A stretch of DNA of 29,646 nt from a virus. The position numbers and the translations under genes were made by a program. Location: positions 1 through 29,646 of IMG/VR virus record IMGVR_UViG_3300010370_004280. One strand, written 5' to 3'. Below the pieces are notes generated by a model. The model saw only the letters and a list, made by a program, of their open reading frames with translations, was not told the DNA's origin and ran no database searches. The stretch's first letter is position 1. Each line of letters opens with the position of its first letter. Shown piece by piece: positions 22,320 to 28,631 of this stretch.

Positions 22320-22842
22320 AATTTTCCTCTGAGCATTGACAGATATAACTATTACAATAGTAACATTGTGGGCCGGGCTTACCTAATCCCCAAGCATCAC
22401 TAGATGGATCGAAACTTTCTTTTCCAGTATCAATACATACTAATCTATTTTCTATCCAACCCACATTTTGTTGATGACAATCCCAAAAATTTAGTTTGGT
22501 ATGTTTTCTGATATTGTCTACCAAATCCTGAATACAACTCAATAGACTAATATGTTTTTGTGTCCACTTTTTAATAGGATGTGGTGTTAAGTATTCAGCA
22601 ATTTCTGTTACAAATCCATACGAACTATATAAGTCTGTATTATTGATGGGTAATTTGATTATATCAGAATATACGATTGGAGACAATCCATATTCGGACA
22701 ATAATCGCTGTATAATTAATGCCTGTTTAGCATCTGCTCTATTTTTAAACTCTTTGAATCCTTTTTTGGATTCATTAAGTATAGGATAAAACTGACAATA
22801 ACCACCCTCATCAAACCATTCTATATCTAGTACATATTCCAT
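22306..22842 (-). CDS. Protein-kinase-like fold protein with C-terminal Cys cluster
   Basis: A 178-residue compact kinase-like protein. FKEFKNRADAKQAL could supply the ATP-binding Lys, GFVTEIAEYL the hinge, FWDCHQQNVGWI (Asp121, His123, Asn126) the catalytic D-x-H-x-x-N loop, and LVCIDTG (Asp138) the DFG-equivalent metal site. The glycine loop is poorly defined. The last 20 residues carry four Cys (160, 163, 168, 170), probably a zinc site. It is shorter than normal kinases, so it may be a minimal phosphotransferase or a pseudokinase. The ATG follows the upstream stop as TAATATG. A host-takeover or antibiotic-kinase-like role is possible; unknown. Confidence 0.62.
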   Translation of the reverse strand: MEYVLDIEWFDEGGYCQFYPILNESKKGFKEFKNRADAKQALIIQRLLSEYGLSPIVYSDIIKLPINNTDLYSSYGFVTEIAEYLTPHPIKKWTQKHISLLSCIQDLVDNIRKHTKLNFWDCHQQNVGWIENRLVCIDTGKESFDPSSDAWGLGKPGPQCYYCNSYICQCSEENYAIY

Positions 22843-22843
22843 A

Positions 22844-23158
22844 TTAGTATGAAATTACTATTGGGTATTCTCCAGTAATATTATACAAAAAATCTTTAGC
22901 CTTTTTGATGTCAAAAAATTCTGCAATAAAAACTAACGATGGACTAGGATTATCTTCTCTTTTTTCTCCATAAATTCTATAAAATGGATCATCTATTGCT
23001 TTAGGAGAGTTCTCTAAAAAATCAGCAACATTTCTAACCTCGTCTATATAAGTACCTCCCTCATAATCGTTATACTCTCGCACTGTCATTAGAATAAAAT
23101 GACTAATAGGAGATTTTGGATTATGATTAGGAACCCTAGCGTTACATAAAGTATTCAT
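22844..23158 (-). CDS. Unknown small protein
   Basis: About 104 residues from the ATG at 23158, which follows the upstream stop as TAATATG, the same junction used at the next gene. An upstream ATG (23203) would give 119 residues but overlap the preceding gene by 44 bases. The sequence has SHFILMTVREYNDYEGG, a middle helix and SLVFIAEFFDIKKAKDFLYNI, an alternating strand-helix layout like a small alpha/beta fold. Function unknown. Confidence 0.65.
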   Translation of the reverse strand: MNTLCNARVPNHNPKSPISHFILMTVREYNDYEGGTYIDEVRNVADFLENSPKAIDDPFYRIYGEKREDNPSPSLVFIAEFFDIKKAKDFLYNITGEYPIVISY

Positions 23159-23159
23159 A

Positions 23160-23396
23160 TTAGTCCATACGATATAATGGAATAATCTTTGTTTGATCAG
23201 CATGAGGATTATTTTGTAATCTCAGATCATATAGATCGCCCCGACTATTTATTTTCGCCCATGCAACAGGATCTTTTTCAAGTTTTAAACGAAGTTTTTT
23301 TAGTTCGTCCTTAGCATTATTAACCCAAAATTGATCTGCTCCTGTTGACCAAGCAAAATCAATAATACTATCAATAGGATTAGAATTTTTATTCAT
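23160..23396 (-). CDS. Unknown small protein after tRNA-Leu
   Basis: A 78-residue protein with a helical, charged centre (NAKDELKKLRLKLEKDPVAW) and no recognised family. It starts 27 bases after the end of tRNA-Leu with no evident ribosome binding site. Its stop is one base from the next ATG. It may be made from a transcript processed at the tRNA 3' end. Confidence 0.6.
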   Translation of the reverse strand: MNKNSNPIDSIIDFAWSTGADQFWVNNAKDELKKLRLKLEKDPVAWAKINSRGDLYDLRLQNNPHADQTKIIPLYRMD

Positions 23397-23423
23397 ATTT
23401 AGTCTATTTTATTTTAACCTGAA

Positions 23424-23507
23424 TGAGATTGGAGGGAGTCGAACCCTCACGCCTATTAGGCAGCAGATTTTGAGTCTACCGTGTATTCCAGTTCCACCAC
23501 AATCTCA
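23424..23507 (-). tRNA. tRNA-Leu (anticodon CAA)
   Basis: An 84-nt type II tRNA. The acceptor stem is TGAGATT/AATCTCA. The anticodon stem GTAGA/TCTGC holds the loop CTCAAAA, giving anticodon CAA at 23472-23470, which reads UUG. A long variable arm (TGCCTAATAGGCG) and a T-arm with TTCGACT are present. CCA is not encoded. UUG is expected to be used in this AT-rich genome, so the tRNA probably compensates for host codon bias. Confidence 0.93.
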
Positions 23508-23509
23508 TT

Positions 23510-23535
23510 ATCCAGCAACAATAATGTTACTGGAT
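23510..23535 (-). other. Hairpin between the HTH-like gene and tRNA-Leu
   Basis: An 11-bp stem, ATCCAGTAACA/TGTTGCTGGAT with one G-U pair, and a 4-base loop (TTAT) lie between the stop of the HTH-like gene and the tRNA 5' end. No U-run follows, so it is more likely an RNA processing or stability element than a rho-independent terminator. Confidence 0.55.
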
Positions 23536-23542
23536 TTATTAT

Positions 23543-23827
23543 TCAGTTATTAGTACGACTCTCCTGTAGTCTGCGAGCAGTTTGTACCATAACATCAATA
23601 TTGTCAATATTACGTTGTGGTTTTGCTCGTTCCATTTCTGGAAGTTCAATACCTCGTTCAAGCAACGCCTTTTTTGTGCGAGCATATCGTGCCATAGTTG
23701 TAGCAATCTTTTGGCCCGTCTTGCTGGCTATTTCAGCATAGGTTTTACTTGAATAAACTGCTTCCAAAAATAGATCATCGTTGCAACGAATCCTAGTCTG
23801 CTTTTCAGACATTGTGACTTCTGCCAT
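23543..23827 (-). CDS. Small HTH-like protein, possible early regulator
   Basis: A 94-residue basic protein. A helix-turn-helix-like segment, KTYAEIASKTGQKIATTMAR, is followed by a basic helix ARTKKALLERGIELP. The TYAEIA..TG pattern resembles the DNA-binding helices of sigma region 4 and LuxR-type domains. It stands alone under a near-consensus promoter (23886-23914) with GGAG before the ATG. A 19-bp palindrome lies at the expected transcription start, a natural site for autoregulation. The gene is followed by a hairpin and tRNA-Leu. No exact family recognised; the DNA-binding role is inferred. Confidence 0.68.
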   Translation of the reverse strand: MAEVTMSEKQTRIRCNDDLFLEAVYSSKTYAEIASKTGQKIATTMARYARTKKALLERGIELPEMERAKPQRNIDNIDVMVQTARRLQESRTNN

Positions 23828-23860
23828 TTTATTATCTCCAATTAAGTGTTACTTTCAATC

Positions 23861-23879
23861 AATCAAGACCACCTTGATT
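23861..23879. promoter_or_regulatory. Palindrome AATCAAG-N5-CTTGATT at the HTH-gene transcription start
   Basis: Perfect 7-bp arms around a 5-base centre begin about seven bases after the -10 box, so the transcript would start with this element. It may be a repressor operator (perhaps for the gene's own product) or a 5' RNA hairpin that protects the message. Confidence 0.55.
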
Positions 23880-23885
23880 ACTATT

Positions 23886-23914
23886 GTTATACCATACTGT
23901 ATCGGTCTTGTCAA
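23886..23914 (-). promoter_or_regulatory. Strong sigma70-type promoter of the HTH-like gene
   Basis: TTGACA (23914-23909), a 17-base spacer and TATAAC (23891-23886). CCGAT occurs in the spacer. Confidence 0.85.
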
Positions 23915-23937
23915 CTCTCAAACTTGAAATTTTCTGT

Positions 23938-24774
23938 TTACTTCACAAAAATCCCGTCAAACTCATCAATTAAGAATTGTCTAATATCTTGAGCATCTTT
24001 ATGGGTTCTAAGATCATTTAGTAGTTTTATTTGTGTTGCAGTTACGAAGGGTTCTATTGTCATTCCTTTATTAAAGGTTTTTTCTGCTAGTATTAATAGA
24101 TATTTTATTGCTTCTTTAAATTCCTTATATTCTGAATAGTATTCAGGATCATTATGTTTTACGGACATAGCAAAACAAACAGCATATATACTAAAATCTA
24201 AACATCCACTAACAGCATCTCCTCTATCTTGAGGCATATTGTTTTCATAATCTTCTACTGCTACCATACTGCCAAGTATATATGAATTCCACTCATCAAG
24301 AATATAAGATGGCATATCATCCCAATTTTTAATTTGTTCTACAAAATATAGATTGTATCTATAGGATCGTAGTATTGGTGGAATATATTCTATAACTTGA
24401 GACATTGTGCTTTTAGACTCATTCAAAATAATACATTTGCTATTTAATACATAAAATACGTTAAGTTTAGTTTTCCATAAAGTTTCGTAATATTTTCTTA
24501 ATTCAGAAGTTATACCATGAGAAGTTTCATGAGCATTAATTCTTCTACTTGATTTAGTATATGGATCTTGCTTTGAGTGATTAAAAATATCAGAATAAAT
24601 ATCTGTTCCAGTATTTCTATATTTTACAACAGGATAGAGTTGTAATGATGGTTTTACAATTACATCAATAACTTTTGGAGGATCGTCTATAACTTCTATA
24701 GCGCTATTTTTTTGATAGTTATATGAGATTAATAATAAGAATATAACTACTAAAGATAACATTTTAATTTTCAT
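23938..24774 (-). CDS. Exported HExxH protein, putative metallopeptidase
   Basis: About 278 residues from the ATG at 24774 (a TTG four codons earlier is less likely). The N-terminus MKIKMLSLVVIFLLLISYN is a signal peptide or membrane anchor. Near residues 82-86, INAHETSHGITSELR holds a zinc-type HExxH motif; the third ligand is not certain, though Glu and Asp residues in AVEDYENN and QDRGDAVSG are candidates. Secreted proteins with a similar AHE..HG pattern are known to me from Planctomycetes, which is a recollection rather than a search result. Enzymatic activity is unproven. It follows the sulfotransferase gene by 44 bases. Confidence 0.65.
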   Translation of the reverse strand: MKIKMLSLVVIFLLLISYNYQKNSAIEVIDDPPKVIDVIVKPSLQLYPVVKYRNTGTDIYSDIFNHSKQDPYTKSSRRINAHETSHGITSELRKYYETLWKTKLNVFYVLNSKCIILNESKSTMSQVIEYIPPILRSYRYNLYFVEQIKNWDDMPSYILDEWNSYILGSMVAVEDYENNMPQDRGDAVSGCLDFSIYAVCFAMSVKHNDPEYYSEYKEFKEAIKYLLILAEKTFNKGMTIEPFVTATQIKLLNDLRTHKDAQDIRQFLIDEFDGIFVK

Positions 24775-24818
24775 ACCAGTATACAATTCTAAATTAATTA
24801 CTATATTAGTATAATCTA

Positions 24819-25406
24819 TCAGATAGATTTGTTGTCATGAGGGTATTCTGTATTAAAAATTGGTATTATCTGTTGAATTATTTGTACTATTTTTGTAGTA
24901 TCAGATAAATCTAATCTAGTAATTTTAACATTATATTTATTTTGTAGTATATCTAATTGCATATAAAATTTATGATAAAAATCAATCAATTTATTTTGAT
25001 TGAGTCTTATATCTTTAACAATATCTCCATATATATATGTATGATATAAAATATTATTTGGACTTTTCATAAGCCATTTTTGTATTTTTGTAAAACTAAT
25101 AATCCAATCTTTGTGATCTCTAATTGTGGCTACAAAATATATGTTTTTATTTTGATAATACTTAGAAATAATTTTTTCTGATAAAGAATACCATGGACAG
25201 TCATTAAAACAAGAATATGATTCAATATAGTTATCTATTAAAGATGGTTTATCTTCTATGTAGTTAGAATATTCTATAGGAAATATTCTATCTATTTCAT
25301 CTTTATTCGAATGTAATGATCTAATATTGTTTGATAGAATAAAATTATGAAAGGATGTGGTCCCTGTTCTTGGAAGTCCAAAATTAAATATTTTTAGGTT
25401 TGACAT
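24819..25406 (-). CDS. Sulfotransferase-family protein (second)
   Basis: A 195-residue protein. FNFGLPRTGTTSFHNFIL is the 5'-phosphosulfate loop (GxPRTGTTS) and YFVATIRDHKDWIISF the 3'-phosphate-binding segment (R.....W..S). This is the classic layout of small PAPS-dependent sulfotransferases. It overlaps the upstream glycosyltransferase gene by 23 bases, so a sugar is transferred and perhaps sulfated by adjacent products. It differs from the 4715-5377 protein in its first loop (GLPRTGTTS against GERHSGTNF), so the two are not recent duplicates. The acceptor is unknown. Confidence 0.82.
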   Translation of the reverse strand: MSNLKIFNFGLPRTGTTSFHNFILSNNIRSLHSNKDEIDRIFPIEYSNYIEDKPSLIDNYIESYSCFNDCPWYSLSEKIISKYYQNKNIYFVATIRDHKDWIISFTKIQKWLMKSPNNILYHTYIYGDIVKDIRLNQNKLIDFYHKFYMQLDILQNKYNVKITRLDLSDTTKIVQIIQQIIPIFNTEYPHDNKSI

Positions 25407-26136
25407 TATATCTTTGATTCATAGCAGATTTAATCTGATCAAACTGTTTTAATTTATCTTCTATACTTAGTACACATGTAGCATGATGCAATATCATATT
25501 TTTCGGTAATGGTGTGTTATTATCAAATATACAATTTATTTGACTCATACAAAAAAAATCTTCACTCAAAACTGAAACAGATGGGAGTGATTCTGTTTGC
25601 TTATGAAATATTTCAATATCTGTTTTATAATTATTTTGTAGAAATAAATTTGTTGTTGGTTGTTCCCATAGGTAATCTTTAAAAATTTGATCATAAATAG
25701 AATCCCAAAAATATTTTACAGATTTAGTATTCTTTATAATCATAAATCCTATATTAACCTGTGACATTCTATATTTTTTATCCAAAATATCTATTTCTTT
25801 TTGAAAGAATATATCTGTATCATTCATTGATTTTATTAATTCTTTTATATATGGAACAATAGGTTGATAGAAAATAATATCTATATCTGATAATATAAAA
25901 TATTCATTAGTCTGAGTTTTAGTGAGAGCATAATCAATGAGATTTTTTCTTGCTATACAACCATAATGACCGCCTCCTGGTTGTATATCATTTCCTTGTA
26001 TTTTTTGTTCTTTTTCTATATCATAGATATAATCAAAGTTTATAGGAAAATGATCTAGACAAGTATCATGTATTGATTCTAGATAATAATCTAGTAATAT
26101 TTTGAAGTTATTAGTATAGGTATAAAAAATTTTCAT
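25384..26136 (-). CDS. Glycosyltransferase-like (nucleotide-diphospho-sugar transferase fold)
   Basis: A 250-residue GT-A-like protein. IFYTYTNNFKILLDYYLESI leads in. GGGHYGCIARKNLIDYAL is followed by EYFILSDIDIIFYQPI, whose DID is the DXD metal site after a hydrophobic strand. A middle MSQVNIGFMIIKNT and a C-terminal ILHHATCVLS with His complete a pattern like GT77-type and related transferases. It overlaps the DNA glycosylase gene upstream as ATGA and the sulfotransferase gene downstream by 23 bases. The fold is likely; family and sugar are unknown. Confidence 0.75.
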   Translation of the reverse strand: MKIFYTYTNNFKILLDYYLESIHDTCLDHFPINFDYIYDIEKEQKIQGNDIQPGGGHYGCIARKNLIDYALTKTQTNEYFILSDIDIIFYQPIVPYIKELIKSMNDTDIFFQKEIDILDKKYRMSQVNIGFMIIKNTKSVKYFWDSIYDQIFKDYLWEQPTTNLFLQNNYKTDIEIFHKQTESLPSVSVLSEDFFCMSQINCIFDNNTPLPKNMILHHATCVLSIEDKLKQFDQIKSAMNQRYNVKPKNI

Positions 26137-26822
26137 TCCAAAACATAACTCCAGTATCTACTATCTTCTTTTTCTTGTAAAGCATCCCAATAAATAGATC
26201 TAGCAATATATGATGGAACTTTTAATTTACCACAATTAATACTCCAATGATTTTCCATTTTCTTATATTTGGACACACCCTCTCTACTCTTATTATAAGT
26301 TAAATGCTCCATATTGTAAAGTCGAAGTTGATGAACATCTCCACATAAAACTCTAGCCTCATTAGGATGTATCATTTCTAGAGCAAAACTAACTTTTGCC
26401 ATACCAAGACCAAGAATATTATTTACAATAGAATCTCTCTTTTTTACATGACCCTTTTTAGTAGTAAAGAAAAAATCTTTTGGATTAGCCCAAAACTTTT
26501 GAGAAAAATCCCAAATGTATCTGGTTCGATTATTATGTAATCCAACACCAGAATTGGCTAATTTATTTCTTAAACTCTCTTGATCAGTAATCCACTCATT
26601 AAAATTCTTGATGGCTTGATAACCAGAGCAATTACCTTTCCAAGTAGTATGAACAGAGCAGTAAGCAAATAAATAACGCCTAAAGATATCATCGGTATTC
26701 TGTGGGCGTACACTTTCCCAGTATTCTTTATACGAAATAACCTTGTCTCTAGGAAAATTTGCAAAGAATTCATCCGCCTTACTCCTACAATAGTTGGTTT
26801 TCTTTTCTGTTGTATTATCCAT
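26133..26822 (-). CDS. HhH-GPD-type DNA glycosylase (putative)
   Basis: A 229-residue protein. NILGLGMAKVSFALEM (about 136-151) matches the helix-hairpin-helix of HhH-GPD base-excision glycosylases, with Lys143 in the position used by bifunctional enzymes. LCGDVHQLRLY (Asp162) matches the following catalytic D(T/V)H..R. Such enzymes remove oxidised or alkylated bases. The start is the ATG at 26822, preceded by GGAGAAAAC; the ATG nine codons further up lies in the leader near the promoter. It is the first gene under a strong promoter, upstream of a GT and a sulfotransferase. The family is likely; base specificity is unknown. Confidence 0.75.
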   Translation of the reverse strand: MDNTTEKKTNYCRSKADEFFANFPRDKVISYKEYWESVRPQNTDDIFRRYLFAYCSVHTTWKGNCSGYQAIKNFNEWITDQESLRNKLANSGVGLHNNRTRYIWDFSQKFWANPKDFFFTTKKGHVKKRDSIVNNILGLGMAKVSFALEMIHPNEARVLCGDVHQLRLYNMEHLTYNKSREGVSKYKKMENHWSINCGKLKVPSYIARSIYWDALQEKEDSRYWSYVLE

Positions 26823-26856
26823 GTTTTCTCCAATAATTCTTAGCGTCAATGCTTAT

Positions 26857-26885
26857 AGTTTACTCTAGACTGATCGGCTTGTCAA
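26857..26885 (-). promoter_or_regulatory. Strong sigma70-type promoter of the DNA glycosylase gene
   Basis: TTGACA (26885-26880), a 17-base spacer and TAAACT (26862-26857), about 35 bases before the ATG. CCGAT occurs two bases after the -35. Confidence 0.82.
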
Positions 26886-26899
26886 GACACGTTCTTTAA

Positions 26900-27208
26900 C
26901 TATCTTTTACGAGATCGTCGTAATAGATGTTTATGCTCTGGATATTTTTTATTGAGTTTATTTCTTTTTTTCTGAGTATCTACTTTGTATTTCTGATTAA
27001 AATTTCGTCTATCTAATTCTTCTTTAGCAAAAGATAGTGTTAGAAAATCAACAGTTGTAGAATTTTCTACTATCTTTTTTAGTTCACTAGTACGCATACT
27101 AATGATTTTAAAATGTAAACTTTCTGTTGGTGTTCTATCTTTTTTGCTATTTGAAAATAATAGTTTTTCTCTTTTAAAGGTTTTCTTTCCTTTACCTTTT
27201 CTTATCAT
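26900..27208 (-). CDS. Small very basic protein after DNA ligase
   Basis: A 102-residue protein, strongly basic at both ends (MIRKGKGKKTFKREK and LLRRSRKR), with a helical core LTLSFAKEELDRRNF. No family recognised. The ATG shares a base with the ligase stop (TAATG), so it is translated after ligase. The charge suggests nucleic acid binding; this is inference. Confidence 0.66.
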   Translation of the reverse strand: MIRKGKGKKTFKREKLLFSNSKKDRTPTESLHFKIISMRTSELKKIVENSTTVDFLTLSFAKEELDRRNFNQKYKVDTQKKRNKLNKKYPEHKHLLRRSRKR

Positions 27209-28521
27209 TATATAGTCCTATCTATACCATGTAAAAACTTGAAAGTTGGAAATCTAAGACTCAATCCCCCATCTTGATTTTTACTCTCAGCAAAGTATTG
27301 AACAGTAATAATTTTTCCAAGAATCTTATTAGGATTTTTATATAGGTCTTGTCTTTGATCAATACTAAAACCACTACCAACCCTAACATCATGCCCCTTA
27401 TGTTTAATAGTCACACAAGAAAGCATAGTTTCTTCACATTCTGCACCATTCTTTACATAGCGAAATGGACCCATTTCAACATCGACAACTTCGTATTCGT
27501 CATCGTAAAAACTCTTATACTTTAGTAAGTCCTTGCTTCTTTTACCCTTATATGGAGCATCAGATCGAAGCATAACACCCTCCCATCCCAATTTATCTGC
27601 CTTGGCAGTCCATTCGGCAAAATGATCATCATCTTTAACTCTGTCCTGTTCAAGAACGGTCAAACAAATACAAGTATTTTTCTTCATTACTTCTGTCAGA
27701 TTTGCAAGTCTAATAGAGTATGGCTTATTAGGTTGTCCTTTCTTGCTGTAAAATTCATCATGACTAATCATATCAAAAATCTTGTATGACGGATTAGATA
27801 TAGTATGATCTTTCTTTTTTAGTTGCTTCATAATCCCTTGAAAATCTTCGTTACCATCCTCATCAACAAGACAAAGTTCTCCATCAAGAACTACATTAGA
27901 GATACCAAGAGCCTTGATACCACCAGCAACAATATCCAGAGTTTCAAAAGATTTTCCCGTGCGGGAATAGAAAGTAGCATTACCATTATCATCAACAATA
28001 GCAATACATCTAGCACCGTCAATTTTGCGACTAACATACCATCCATCCTTCCAATCTACAATATTTGGATCATACTTATCAGCAAGAGCAACACTAAACT
28101 CTGGAATATGATCTGGAATAGCCTTATTGATAATTTTATCACCAGCACGGGTTTTCAAATCCTTGTCGATAACACAATGGATAAGTTCCTCATAGTCTGA
28201 ATGATGTTCAATGAAACTATTCACAGCAGAAATAGCATCATGACCAGTAATATTACGATTCTTTAGATCATCAAGAAGATCAAAGAAATTCTTGTACTCA
28301 TTCTTTCTTGCAACAAGATGATTTTTCTTCTTTAGATTATCGCTTGTGACATTATATTGCCACAGAGGATGATAAGTATAGAGAAGAATTTTCTTAGCAA
28401 AATTTGCAGCATCACTCTTGTGATTGCAATAGTCTTCAATAATGCCTTGCTTATCAATAGTGCTGCTAGTAGCCCTCAAATCACGAACCATACCCCAAAC
28501 ATAATCAAAATCGTGAGTCAT
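27208..28521 (-). CDS. ATP-dependent DNA ligase
   Basis: A 437-residue ligase. Adenylation motif I is SRKIDGARC, with nucleophile Lys near residue 166. Motif III lies in VVLDGELCLVDEDG, motif IIIa in SYKIFDMIS, motif IV in GWEGVMLRSD and motif V in LLKYKSF. An OB-fold domain follows (IKHKGHDVRVGSGF, KIITVQYF, LRFPTF). I start it at the ATG at 28521, with AGGAG nine bases upstream. The frame runs on to a TTG at 28575, but that TTG is the start of the -35 box of the promoter, as with rIIA. It seals nicks during phage replication and repair, and fits with the adjacent glycosylase unit. Family firm. Confidence 0.95.
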   Translation of the reverse strand: MTHDFDYVWGMVRDLRATSSTIDKQGIIEDYCNHKSDAANFAKKILLYTYHPLWQYNVTSDNLKKKNHLVARKNEYKNFFDLLDDLKNRNITGHDAISAVNSFIEHHSDYEELIHCVIDKDLKTRAGDKIINKAIPDHIPEFSVALADKYDPNIVDWKDGWYVSRKIDGARCIAIVDDNGNATFYSRTGKSFETLDIVAGGIKALGISNVVLDGELCLVDEDGNEDFQGIMKQLKKKDHTISNPSYKIFDMISHDEFYSKKGQPNKPYSIRLANLTEVMKKNTCICLTVLEQDRVKDDDHFAEWTAKADKLGWEGVMLRSDAPYKGKRSKDLLKYKSFYDDEYEVVDVEMGPFRYVKNGAECEETMLSCVTIKHKGHDVRVGSGFSIDQRQDLYKNPNKILGKIITVQYFAESKNQDGGLSLRFPTFKFLHGIDRTI

Positions 28522-28546
28522 CCAAATAGTCTCCTGTGTTTCCTCT

Positions 28547-28575
28547 AGCATATCACACTTATCGGTGTTTGTCAA
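28547..28575 (-). promoter_or_regulatory. Strong sigma70-type promoter of DNA ligase
   Basis: TTGACA (28575-28570), a 17-base spacer and TATGCT (28552-28547). CCGAT occurs in the middle of the spacer. Confidence 0.85.
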
Positions 28576-28631
28576 GAGGAAACTTGAATAATTCCTGTAC
28601 TGTCTACTAATTTTTATATCTTAAACATAAA

